The position numbers and the translations under genes were made by a program. Positions 1 to 5,496 of a DNA stretch of 6,140 nt are shown here, piece after piece. This DNA comes from Nitratifractor sp. (lineage in GTDB: Bacteria > Campylobacterota > Campylobacteria > Campylobacterales > Sulfurovaceae). Position 1 is the stretch's first letter, and every line of letters starts with the position of its first letter. The stretch covers positions 1 to 6,140 of the forward strand of contig JANTGQ010000090.1 of assembly GCA_024762845.1 (NCBI GenBank), read 5' to 3'. The notes beneath the pieces were generated by a model. That model ran no database searches and was not told the DNA's origin. It worked only from the letters and a program-made list of their open reading frames with translations.

Positions 1-714
1 GCTTCTAAATGGTCCAACATAGACACGACGTTTACCATTTTGCTCTTTAATTCTAAATTTAAAGCCGGCTCTTCGGATTTTCTCTATAAAACTACTCTCT
101 GGTCCCCTAACAAAAGATCCAACCTGAATATATACATTTCCACTGCCGCCATACGTTTTATGAGTTGAGTGTGGTTTTGGCTTATTGTGTACCACCTCTT
201 TTTTCGGTCTTTCTTTATGAACTTTCTCTTTTTTCACTTGACTAGCTTTCGGAGATGTTTTCTCTGGTACTTTTGCTTCTTTTTGAGCTTTTTCACTACT
301 CTTTTGCTCTACACTCTTTTTCTCAGAAGCAGCTGTTTTAGCTGCATTTGGAACACCATCTTCTACTACACCTCCATCTATCGAATCAGCCTGCAGTGTA
401 GCATCCATAGTGCCATTCATATCATCCAATGGTGCTAAATCTGGATCTTTAATATCCATATTCTGTGCAGAATTTGCTGCAGAGTTAGCCTCTTTATTCT
501 CATTAGTATCCACTGTCGTTTGTACAGTAGACTCTTTAGTATTCTTGGCAGCTGTTGCATTATTTTCTGATGAACTAAAAATCATCTTTGCTAAAATTGC
601 CCCTACAATTATTAAGAGTACAATAAGTGCCAAAAGTGCCAATAAGCCCTTTGATTTTCCTTTTTCAGGCTCTTTGTCTGTTAATATTAAGTCATCAAGT
701 GTGCTATCTGCCAT
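1..714 (-). CDS. SPOR-domain membrane protein, partial (3' end outside window)
   Basis: The frame is open from an ATG at 714 to the window edge (238 codons, no stop), so the C-terminal end is missing. Residues 1-23 are a short charged cytoplasmic tail; residues about 24-42 (beginning LLALLALIVLLIIVG) are one membrane helix; residues about 45-190 are a low-complexity linker, first Asn/Ala/Asp-rich, then very Lys/Glu-rich with Pro. From about residue 195 a SPOR domain begins (NVYIQVGSF) and continues to the hallmark RVYVGPF at 232-237, about half of the usual 70-75 residue domain. SPOR domains bind denuded septal peptidoglycan, so the expected topology is N-in with a periplasmic C-terminal domain, as in FtsN or DamX; which role it has cannot be told. 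AGGGGA at 721-726 supports the start. In Campylobacter jejuni I recall the same order glyA, DUF1882 gene, SPOR-type gene, aroE, so aroE may lie just outside the left edge (inference). Confidence 0.9.
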   Translation of the reverse strand, partial: MADSTLDDLILTDKEPEKGKSKGLLALLALIVLLIIVGAILAKMIFSSSENNATAAKNTKESTVQTTVDTNENKEANSAANSAQNMDIKDPDLAPLDDMNGTMDATLQADSIDGGVVEDGVPNAAKTAASEKKSVEQKSSEKAQKEAKVPEKTSPKASQVKKEKVHKERPKKEVVHNKPKPHSTHKTYGGSGNVYIQVGSFVRGPESSFIEKIRRAGFKFRIKEQNGKRRVYVGPFRS

Positions 715-720
715 GGTAAA

Positions 721-726
721 TCCCCT
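721..726 (-). promoter_or_regulatory. Ribosome binding site of the SPOR-domain gene
   Basis: The minus strand reads AGGGGA six bases before a sequence TTTACC and then the ATG at 714. This is a good Shine-Dalgarno match at normal distance and fixes the start of the SPOR-domain gene, whose stop codon is not in the window. Confidence 0.7.
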
Positions 727-730
727 AAGA

Positions 731-744
731 TGTAGTTTTCTACA
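731..744. repeat. Small inverted repeat at the SPOR-gene transcription start
   Basis: TGTAG and CTACA form a perfect 5-base-pair stem around a TTTT/AAAA loop. The element covers the predicted start of the SPOR-gene transcript, immediately downstream of its -10 box. It could be a 5' mRNA hairpin or half-sites of an operator; an arm of five bases may also be chance. Confidence 0.4.
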
Positions 745-747
745 ACT

Positions 748-756
748 ATTATACCA
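748..756 (-). promoter_or_regulatory. Extended -10 promoter for the SPOR-domain gene
   Basis: The minus strand reads TGGTATAAT: a consensus TATAAT (748-753) preceded by the TGn extension (754-756). A T-rich stretch lies directly upstream and no -35 box is visible, which fits vegetative promoters of Campylobacterota. Transcription would start near 741, giving a leader of about 25 bases. It suggests that the SPOR gene is transcribed independently of glyA and the DUF1882 gene; the start site itself is inferred. Confidence 0.7.
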
Positions 757-789
757 GAAAAAATTAAATTATCATATTAAGCAATATTA

Positions 790-803
790 AATTTTCGAAA
801 ATT
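790..803. repeat. 14-base perfect palindrome upstream of the SPOR-gene promoter
   Basis: AATTTTCGAAAATT reads identically on both strands. It sits about 50-60 bases upstream of the predicted SPOR-gene transcription start, where activators or DNA-bending proteins often bind. The AT-rich composition makes chance palindromes likelier, and without a loop it is unlikely to be a terminator. Confidence 0.5.
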
Positions 804-808
804 ACTGA

Positions 809-839
809 AAGAGCGCCACTCTTATAGCAAAAAAGAGTG
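809..839 (-). other. Overlapping inverted repeats after the DUF1882 gene (possible weak terminator)
   Basis: CACTCTT at 817-823 is the reverse complement of AAGAGTG at 833-839 (7-base stem, 9-base loop). The segment CTCTT at 819-823 can instead pair with AAGAG at 809-813 (5-base stem, 5-base loop), so the two hairpins exclude each other. They lie directly behind the stop codon of the DUF1882 gene, where a terminator is expected. On the minus strand neither is followed by a proper U-run, so a classical intrinsic terminator is not established. Confidence 0.3.
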
Positions 840-842
840 AGA

Positions 843-1364
843 CTAAAAAGAGTCCAACTCTATTACTTCTCTAGGAAGCTGCAATAAATTCCCAATTTCC
901 GGTATATTTTTTCTAGGGAGAATTTGCCATTGTTCGGGCAGTTTTAAGTCTAAAAGTTTTTCTACTTTTTCTAAAAATTCTTCTATAATGTTACTATTAT
1001 ACTCAAAAGCAGGAAGATAGACTATAATTTTATCAAAATTGTACATTGTGATTGTCAAAGTATCAATGCCAAACTCTTTTGCTAAATGAAAGAGCAGATT
1101 GACAAATACGACCATGTGTTCACCTGAATATTCAAACAGGAGAGAATCTTTTTCAAGTGGAACTGCAAGTGTGATTGTTTTGTTTATATGTTGAGCTATA
1201 AGGGTCTGGCTTACCCTACCCTCATATTTTTTAAAGCGCGAGTAGAAGGTATGACCATCAATAGTCTCTCGTGTGGAAATACTCTTCTCCTCTATATAGT
1301 AAGATGTAGACTCTTGTGTAAGTCTACTTAATAGTGCCTCTATACTAGTAGATTGGCTTGTCAT
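843..1364 (-). CDS. DUF1882-type conserved protein downstream of glyA
   Basis: A soluble-looking 173-residue protein with no signal peptide, membrane helix or recognisable catalytic motif. It has an N-terminal charged region (1-35), a section beginning GHTFYSRFKKYEGRV at 37 and including LIAQHINKTITLAVPL, a hydrophobic helix around 83-97 (HMVVFVNLLFHLAKE), a beta-rich pair (TLTITMYNF, KIIVYLPAF at 102-120) and an acidic helix at 125-140. I assign it to DUF1882 mainly because that family, found in Campylobacterota, lies next to glyA (HP0184 beside glyA HP0183 in Helicobacter pylori, from memory). The function is unknown. Its ATG lies 20 bases inside the end of glyA in another frame, and no clear Shine-Dalgarno is seen, so translation is probably coupled to glyA; no in-frame ATG, GTG or TTG occurs in roughly the next 25 codons. 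Confidence 0.75.
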   Translation of the reverse strand: MTSQSTSIEALLSRLTQESTSYYIEEKSISTRETIDGHTFYSRFKKYEGRVSQTLIAQHINKTITLAVPLEKDSLLFEYSGEHMVVFVNLLFHLAKEFGIDTLTITMYNFDKIIVYLPAFEYNSNIIEEFLEKVEKLLDLKLPEQWQILPRKNIPEIGNLLQLPREVIELDSF

Positions 1365-2595
1365 AGATAATAAAATTACTTGCTAACTCTTTTACCTCAT
1401 CTTTGATTTTTGCATGAAGTGCAGCATCATCAATATTATCTAATACATCTGCAATCTTGTTTGCAATCCACTCAAACTCTTTTGCACCCATACCACGACT
1501 TGTGAGTGCTGGTGACCCAATACGAATACCACTTGTTACAAATGGACTTCTTGTCTCACCTGGTACTGTATTTTTGTTTACTGTAATTCCTGCTGCACCA
1601 AGAGCAGCGTCAGCATCTTTACCACTAAACTCTTTATTAAGGAAGCTTACTAGTACCAAGTGGTTATCTGTACCGCCACTTACTACATCGTATCCTCTAG
1701 CAACCAAAACCTCTGCTAACTTGGCAGCGTTTGCTTTTACAGCTTTTGCATACTCTTTCCACTCTGGACTTAGGTTATGTTTAAATCCAACAGCTTTTGC
1801 AGCAACAACATGTACTAATGGACCACCCTGAAGACCTGGGAAAATTGCAGAGTTTATCTTTTTCGCAATAGACTCATCATTAGTCATAATAGCACCACCT
1901 CTTGGACCTGCAAGAGTTTTATGTGTTGTTGTTGTGACAACATCAGCATATGGGAATGGGCTCATATGTTCACCTGCAACGACCAAACCTGCAATGTGCG
2001 CAACATCTGCAAATAAAATTGCTCCAACTTCATCGGCAATCTCTCTAAATCTCTTAAAGTCAATCTCTCTTGCATAGGCACTCGCACCACATACAATAAT
2101 TTTTGGCTGTACAGTTTTTGCAATCTCTAGTACTTTATCGTAGTTAATTCTACCATCAAGCTCCACACCATATGTAAAGCTTTGGTAGTTTTTACCTGAG
2201 AAACTTGGCTTACTTCCGTGTGTCAAGTGACCACCATGGCTTAGGTCCATACCCAAGATTTTATCGTAAGGTTTAAGCAAGGCAGCATATACAGCACCAT
2301 TTGCCTGACTACCTGAGTGTGGTTGTACATTTGCATAGTTACAGTTAAATAGCTCACATGCTCTATCTATTGCAATCTGCTCAACTTTGTCTGCATTTTC
2401 ACACCCGCCATAGTAGCGCTTACCTGGGTAACCTTCGGCATATTTATTTGTAAATACGCTTCCCATCGCCTCCATAACAGCTGGAAGTGTAAAGTTTTCA
2501 CTTGCAATCATCTCTAAATGGTCATTCTGTCTTGTTAGCTCACTGCTTATAGCATTAAAAATTTCTGGATCAAAACTCTCTATTTGGTAACTCAT
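1345..2595 (-). CDS. glyA: Serine hydroxymethyltransferase
   Basis: Full-length SHMT (416 residues; the bacterial enzyme is usually 410-430). It interconverts serine plus tetrahydrofolate and glycine plus 5,10-methylene-tetrahydrofolate in the cytoplasm, the main source of one-carbon units. Visible motifs: IASENFTLPAV at 30-40; YAEGYPGKRYYGG at 52-64; QPHSGSQAN at 91-99; FADVAHIAGL at 195-204, with Asp197 and His200 contacting the cofactor; and TTTTHKTLAGPRGG at 221-234, where Lys226 should carry pyridoxal phosphate. The C-terminal region has the usual NKNTVPGE and SGIRIGSPALTSRG motifs, so no key residue is missing. GAAGGGA at 2600-2606 is a good Shine-Dalgarno before the ATG. The stop overlaps the start of the DUF1882 gene. 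Unlike Helicobacter and Campylobacter, where I recall lysS directly upstream, the upstream gene here encodes a lipoprotein. Confidence 0.98.
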   Translation of the reverse strand: MSYQIESFDPEIFNAISSELTRQNDHLEMIASENFTLPAVMEAMGSVFTNKYAEGYPGKRYYGGCENADKVEQIAIDRACELFNCNYANVQPHSGSQANGAVYAALLKPYDKILGMDLSHGGHLTHGSKPSFSGKNYQSFTYGVELDGRINYDKVLEIAKTVQPKIIVCGASAYAREIDFKRFREIADEVGAILFADVAHIAGLVVAGEHMSPFPYADVVTTTTHKTLAGPRGGAIMTNDESIAKKINSAIFPGLQGGPLVHVVAAKAVGFKHNLSPEWKEYAKAVKANAAKLAEVLVARGYDVVSGGTDNHLVLVSFLNKEFSGKDADAALGAAGITVNKNTVPGETRSPFVTSGIRIGSPALTSRGMGAKEFEWIANKIADVLDNIDDAALHAKIKDEVKELASNFIIYDKPIY

Positions 2596-2626
2596 AAAAT
2601 CCCTTCATGGTAAATTCGTAAATGTA

Positions 2627-2646
2627 TTTATAGCTAAATTTTTATA
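2627..2646 (-). promoter_or_regulatory. Possible promoter of glyA
   Basis: Two TATAAA hexamers occur on the minus strand in the intergenic region upstream of glyA, at 2641-2646 and 2627-2632. Neither has the TGn extension or a convincing -35 box. The nearer one would start transcription around 2620, giving a leader of about 25 bases. No terminator hairpin separates glyA from the lipoprotein gene, so read-through is also possible. Confidence 0.35.
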
Positions 2647-2698
2647 AGAAAGTTATGAAACAAAGTAGCTGTTGTGAAGCTTGATTTATGGTGCAAGA

Positions 2699-3232
2699 TT
2701 AAAATGTAACTTTAATCTGCCCCTCTTTTACATCTATTTTTTTGATTGTTCTTAGACTTTTCTTCGATTTATAGAGTATTAAAGAGCTCAATTTTCTTTT
2801 AAGCGTCTCAGGTATAAACTTCTGCTGCTGTGGCAGTAGATACTCTAACAGATCCTCTTTTAAGTATCGTATTTTGCTCAGTTTAAGCTGATTCAAGCTA
2901 AACTCTTGACTTGCTGTGTCATACCGAAGCGATGTGTTAAATCTCGCAATTGCGGGGAGCCCCTCTGGTATCTCATAACTTGTAAAGATAAACTCCACCT
3001 CTGCTATAAGATAGTGTGGGTTTTTCGAAGCAAATAGTGTAGTAGAGACAATTTTTACCCCATTCTTTCCCACTTTTTCAACGATAGGCATCTGCTTCTC
3101 AATGTTTTCATTGATATTTTTAATAGAGAGATACCCCTCGCGTACTTCAAAAGTAGAGCGCTTAAATGGTCTAATTGATATACAGCCATTTATTAAAAAA
3201 GAGATAAGTATTAGTGCTACTATTTTTTTCAA
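2699..3232 (-). CDS. DUF1439/YceB-like lipoprotein
   Basis: A predicted lipoprotein of 177 residues from the TTG at 3232. The N-terminus is a short lipoprotein signal (MKKIVALILISFLINGC), with the lipobox INGC and the lipidated cysteine at residue 17. The mature part resembles Escherichia coli YceB (DUF1439) in order and pattern: an early YLSIKNINENIEKQ segment (compare YTITEQEINQSLAK), alternating beta strands, a LLEYLLPQQ segment near TLLPYLNQ, and a C-terminal DVKEGQIKVTF (compare EVKPGEIVIPF). I made this comparison by eye from memory. YceB-type proteins have been linked to the lipid-binding TULIP fold, but no function is assigned. Start choice: a GTG lies two codons upstream (3236-3238), but the run AAAGGGG overlaps that GTG and lies 5 bases before the TTG, so TTG is better placed. 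The gene has its own promoter and follows a LolD-like ATPase gene, which suits an envelope role. Confidence 0.75.
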   Translation of the reverse strand: MKKIVALILISFLINGCISIRPFKRSTFEVREGYLSIKNINENIEKQMPIVEKVGKNGVKIVSTTLFASKNPHYLIAEVEFIFTSYEIPEGLPAIARFNTSLRYDTASQEFSLNQLKLSKIRYLKEDLLEYLLPQQQKFIPETLKRKLSSLILYKSKKSLRTIKKIDVKEGQIKVTF

Positions 3233-3237
3233 AGTCA

Positions 3238-3244
3238 CCCCTTT
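3238..3244 (-). promoter_or_regulatory. Ribosome binding site deciding the lipoprotein start
   Basis: The minus strand reads AAAGGGGTGACTTTG. AAAGGGGTGA resembles the anti-16S consensus AAAGGAGGTGA with one base missing. Its G-run overlaps the GTG at 3236-3238, which would leave no spacer, but is 5 bases from the TTG at 3230-3232. TTG is therefore the likelier initiator. Confidence 0.6.
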
Positions 3245-3292
3245 ATTACGTTAGATTAATTGCAGAAATATATATCTTGCCATACGTTTAAT

Positions 3293-3301
3293 ATTATAAC
3301 A
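3293..3301 (-). promoter_or_regulatory. Extended -10 promoter for the lipoprotein gene
   Basis: The minus strand reads TGTTATAAT: TATAAT at 3293-3298 with a TGn extension at 3299-3301. It lies 15 bases beyond the stop codon of the ABC ATPase gene. Transcription would begin near 3286, leaving a leader of about 50 bases before the TTG start. No -35 box is apparent. It implies that the lipoprotein gene can be expressed separately from the dapE operon. Confidence 0.65.
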
Positions 3302-3315
3302 TATAAAGGTAGTTT

Positions 3316-3978
3316 TTATCTTATATTGAGGCGTTTATTCTCGAGTTGGTAGAGTTTTTGTGCCTTATTGGCAATTGTTTGGTCATGTGTTACCAAAAAG
3401 AGTGCTGCATTATTGGATATAATGTAACTATTTAATGCATCCATTACCATATTAGCTGTCTCTTTATCCAAGTTCCCTGTTGGTTCATCGGCAAAGATTA
3501 TTTTTGGTTTTTTACTCAAGACTCTTGCTATCGAAACACGCTGTTGCTGCCCACCGGAGAGGTCTGAGACTTTATTATCTATAACATGATCAATCTCTAA
3601 CATTTCAAAAATTGACCTATCTATCTTAGTGCCTGCGAGCAGTGTTGCTGTCTCTATATTTTCATACGCACTCAAGCCCTTAAAGAGGTAGTGAGACTGA
3701 AAAATTATACCAACTTCCCTGCGTCGCACGCTCTCTAACTTCTCCTCTTTAAGAGAGTAAATATCTTCTCCATTTAAAAAAACTTTACCACTATCTGGTT
3801 TTAAAAGTGTAGAGAGAATATGCAAAAGAGTTGACTTACCTGTACCACTTCGACCCATTACTGCCACACTCTGTTTCGAATAGAGCGATAAAGAGAGATC
3901 TTTAAAGAGTTGATAATCAAAAGATTTTTCTAAAGCACTCGCTTCGAGTAACGGTCGGTTCCCTACAACAACTTTCAT
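3316..3978 (-). CDS. ABC transporter ATP-binding protein, LolD-type
   Basis: A complete ABC ATPase of 220 residues. Walker A is GRSGTGKST (42-50); the Q-loop glutamine is Q94 in IIFQSHYLF; the signature is LSGGQQQR (140-147); Walker B is KIIFADEPTGNLD (159-171) with catalytic Glu165; the switch histidine is His198 in LVTHD. The FQSHYLF...SAYENIETA stretch and the short length place it in the LolD/MacB/FtsE group, which powers FtsX-fold permeases such as LolCE in lipoprotein release from the inner membrane. I cannot separate LolD from its relatives here, so no symbol is given. No permease of about 400 residues is adjacent; its operon partner is a small membrane protein 10 bases upstream. I recall that Helicobacter pylori has a similar ATPase gene (HP0179) close to lnt and glyA, which favours a lipoprotein-trafficking role. 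Start: ATG with AAAGGGAAA upstream. It ends the operon that begins at 5847. Confidence 0.9.
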   Translation of the reverse strand: MKVVVGNRPLLEASALEKSFDYQLFKDLSLSLYSKQSVAVMGRSGTGKSTLLHILSTLLKPDSGKVFLNGEDIYSLKEEKLESVRRREVGIIFQSHYLFKGLSAYENIETATLLAGTKIDRSIFEMLEIDHVIDNKVSDLSGGQQQRVSIARVLSKKPKIIFADEPTGNLDKETANMVMDALNSYIISNNAALFLVTHDQTIANKAQKLYQLENKRLNIR

Positions 3979-3988
3979 ACTTTCCCTT

Positions 3989-4381
3989 TTATTGAAATGC
4001 CAAATATACGAGATAGGGATATGTTAATGGTCCTATCAGATAGACCCAAAAAGGTATTTTCATATCGAGTACCGGCTCAATCTCTGTAATATAGTTACTG
4101 TCTGGTTTTATAAAAAGTTTCTCTAAAAGTGTTATTTTTGTAAAAATGTCAAAACTCTTTAGCACAACTGCAATAATAATAGCCCAACTCAGATTACTAT
4201 AGACAATCGATAAAAATAGCAGCCAAATATAGCCAATTTGAGACCCAAAAAAGAGAAAAGGACTCTTTAAGTAGTAGTGATACTGCTTAAAGAGAGAGTT
4301 TTTCAGTGTTGTATCGTACTGTAAGAGAGCCTCTAATAACTCTATCATAACAGTGGCAAAAACTAAGTCAAAAACATCCAT
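3989..4381 (-). CDS. Small multi-span membrane protein of unknown function
   Basis: I do not recognise a family for this 130-residue protein. Hydrophobic segments lie at about 42-61 (FLFFGSQIGYIWLLFLSIV), 63-80 (NLSWAIIIAVVLKSFDIF) and 108-128 (around FWVYLIGPLTYPYLVYLAF), with an amphipathic or membrane-entering helix at 4-20. That gives three or four membrane passes with a polar loop at about 81-107. The segment 20-41 is rich in Tyr, Lys and polar residues and may face the cytoplasm. The start ATG is 6 bases after the dapE stop (TAA, followed in frame by TAG), and only a weak AGAG-type Shine-Dalgarno is seen, so translation is probably coupled to dapE. The gene lies directly before the ABC ATPase gene, which makes a membrane partner possible, but it lacks the size and large periplasmic domain of LolC/LolE or MacB permeases. 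Confidence 0.8.
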   Translation of the reverse strand: MDVFDLVFATVMIELLEALLQYDTTLKNSLFKQYHYYLKSPFLFFGSQIGYIWLLFLSIVYSNLSWAIIIAVVLKSFDIFTKITLLEKLFIKPDSNYITEIEPVLDMKIPFWVYLIGPLTYPYLVYLAFQ

Positions 4382-4387
4382 TCTCTA

Positions 4388-5491
4388 TTAAAACTCTTTT
4401 ATTAAATCTTTAAATACTTCGTAGAGAGCTTGCACCTCTTTAATAGAGGTATTCTCATTTGGAGCGTGTATTGTATCGTTAATTACACCAAACTCTACTG
4501 TAGCAACCCCATATTCGCCAAAAAATCTTGCATCACTTGTTCCACCGGCAGTTGAAAGTTTGGTATCAATATTAGTTACTCTTTTAATAGAATCTCTAAT
4601 CTTCTTGACCACCTTACTTTTCGGATTTGTCATAAACGGTTTCGAAGATGGCTTAAACTCGAAGTCATACTTTAACCCCTCAAAGTTTTTGGCTACAAAC
4701 GCCTCTATATCCTCTGGTGTAGTTGCTGTTGAGTTACGAACATTAAACATCAGCTTTACCATACCTGGCGTTACATTTGTAACCTCTAGCCCGCCTCGTA
4801 TATCGGTAATGACAAACTGGCTTGGTTCAAAAAAATCATCTCCGTTATCCAAGTTTTTCCCAGCTATTTTTGGTAGTATCGGAGCAATTAAATTAACAGC
4901 ATTAACAGATTTGGCAGGATACGCCGCGTGCCCCTGTTTACCATACACTTTAATAATACCGTTGTTAGAGCCGCGTCTACCTATTTTAATAGCATCTCCA
5001 AACTTCTCTTCGCATGTTGGCTCGGCAACTACTGCAAAGTCTGGCAGCATATTCTGCTCTTTAAGCGCTTTTAACACTATCTGTGTACCATAAAAGGCAT
5101 CACCCTCTTCATCCGATGTTAAGAGTAAAGAGAGCCTACCATTAAACTCTTTGGTATCTTTAACGGCAGCAACAAATGCAGCAACGCCACTTTTCATATC
5201 TTGTGCACCACGCGCATAGATTCGCCCATCTTTAATGAACGGTACAAATGGATTACTACTCCAGCCGTCACCTGCTGGTACAACATCTACATGCCCTGCA
5301 AAGCAGAGGTGGTCACCCTCTCCAAACTTTTTGGTAAGAAAGAGGTTCTTAACTCCGTGAGAGTTGTAAAAACTTGCCTCAAAATCGTTTAAATACTCTT
5401 TTATAAACTCTAGCAAACCGGCATCGTCTGGTGTAATAGACTCTGCACTTAAAAGTTTAATAAAAAGATCAATAACATCTAATTTTTCCAA
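4388..5491 (-). CDS. dapE: Succinyl-diaminopimelate desuccinylase
   Basis: A complete M20-family metallohydrolase (367 residues; DapE is usually about 375). It cleaves N-succinyl-LL-diaminopimelate to succinate and LL-diaminopimelate, on the route to lysine and to meso-diaminopimelate for peptidoglycan. All expected di-zinc and catalytic residues are visible: His67 in GHVDVVP with Asp69, Asp98 in ARGAQDMKSG, Glu128-Glu129 in TSDEEGD, Glu157 in AEPT, and His342 in IHAPNE. GRRGS at 171-175 and the dimerisation-domain GKQGHAAYP at 184-192 are DapE-like and separate it from ArgE or peptidases. The start is TTG at 5489-5491, with GAGAAG 8 bases upstream; I see no nearby ATG or GTG in frame. It is the second gene of the operon, 5 bases after the FTR-like gene and 6 before the membrane protein gene. 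No other lysine gene is in the window. Confidence 0.96.
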   Translation of the reverse strand: MEKLDVIDLFIKLLSAESITPDDAGLLEFIKEYLNDFEASFYNSHGVKNLFLTKKFGEGDHLCFAGHVDVVPAGDGWSSNPFVPFIKDGRIYARGAQDMKSGVAAFVAAVKDTKEFNGRLSLLLTSDEEGDAFYGTQIVLKALKEQNMLPDFAVVAEPTCEEKFGDAIKIGRRGSNNGIIKVYGKQGHAAYPAKSVNAVNLIAPILPKIAGKNLDNGDDFFEPSQFVITDIRGGLEVTNVTPGMVKLMFNVRNSTATTPEDIEAFVAKNFEGLKYDFEFKPSSKPFMTNPKSKVVKKIRDSIKRVTNIDTKLSTAGGTSDARFFGEYGVATVEFGVINDTIHAPNENTSIKEVQALYEVFKDLIKEF

Positions 5492-5496
5492 AAATA

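Noticed and set aside
169..790. Two overlapping plus-strand open frames (169-438 and 410-790)
   Set aside because: They are antisense to the SPOR-domain gene, their products are low-complexity Phe/Ser/Leu-rich strings typical of reversed Lys/Glu/Ala-rich coding sequence, and neither has a ribosome binding site or domain.
830..853. Direct repeat of AAAAAGAGT with a 15-base period
   Set aside because: Only two copies, one lying over the last codons of the DUF1882 gene; AAAGAG is common throughout this genome's coding sequence, so no array or iteron is implied.
1457..1831. Plus-strand open frame inside glyA
   Set aside because: Antisense to highly conserved SHMT codons, with no recognisable product or ribosome binding site.
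2570..2608. A 12-codon upstream frame (ATG at 2608) overlapping the start of glyA
   Set aside because: It could be read as a leader peptide, but its ATG has no Shine-Dalgarno and the purine-rich GAAGGGA just after it serves glyA; the peptide has no run of a regulatory amino acid.
2596..2698. Terminator or riboswitch between the lipoprotein gene and glyA
   Set aside because: A glycine or folate-type riboswitch would be plausible before glyA, but the 103-base gap is too short and too AT-rich, and I find no substantial hairpin or U-run.
4560..5392. Plus-strand open frames at 4560-5093 and 5201-5392
   Set aside because: Both are antisense to dapE, which has all its catalytic residues in the other strand's frame; the opposite-strand products have no recognisable domain.
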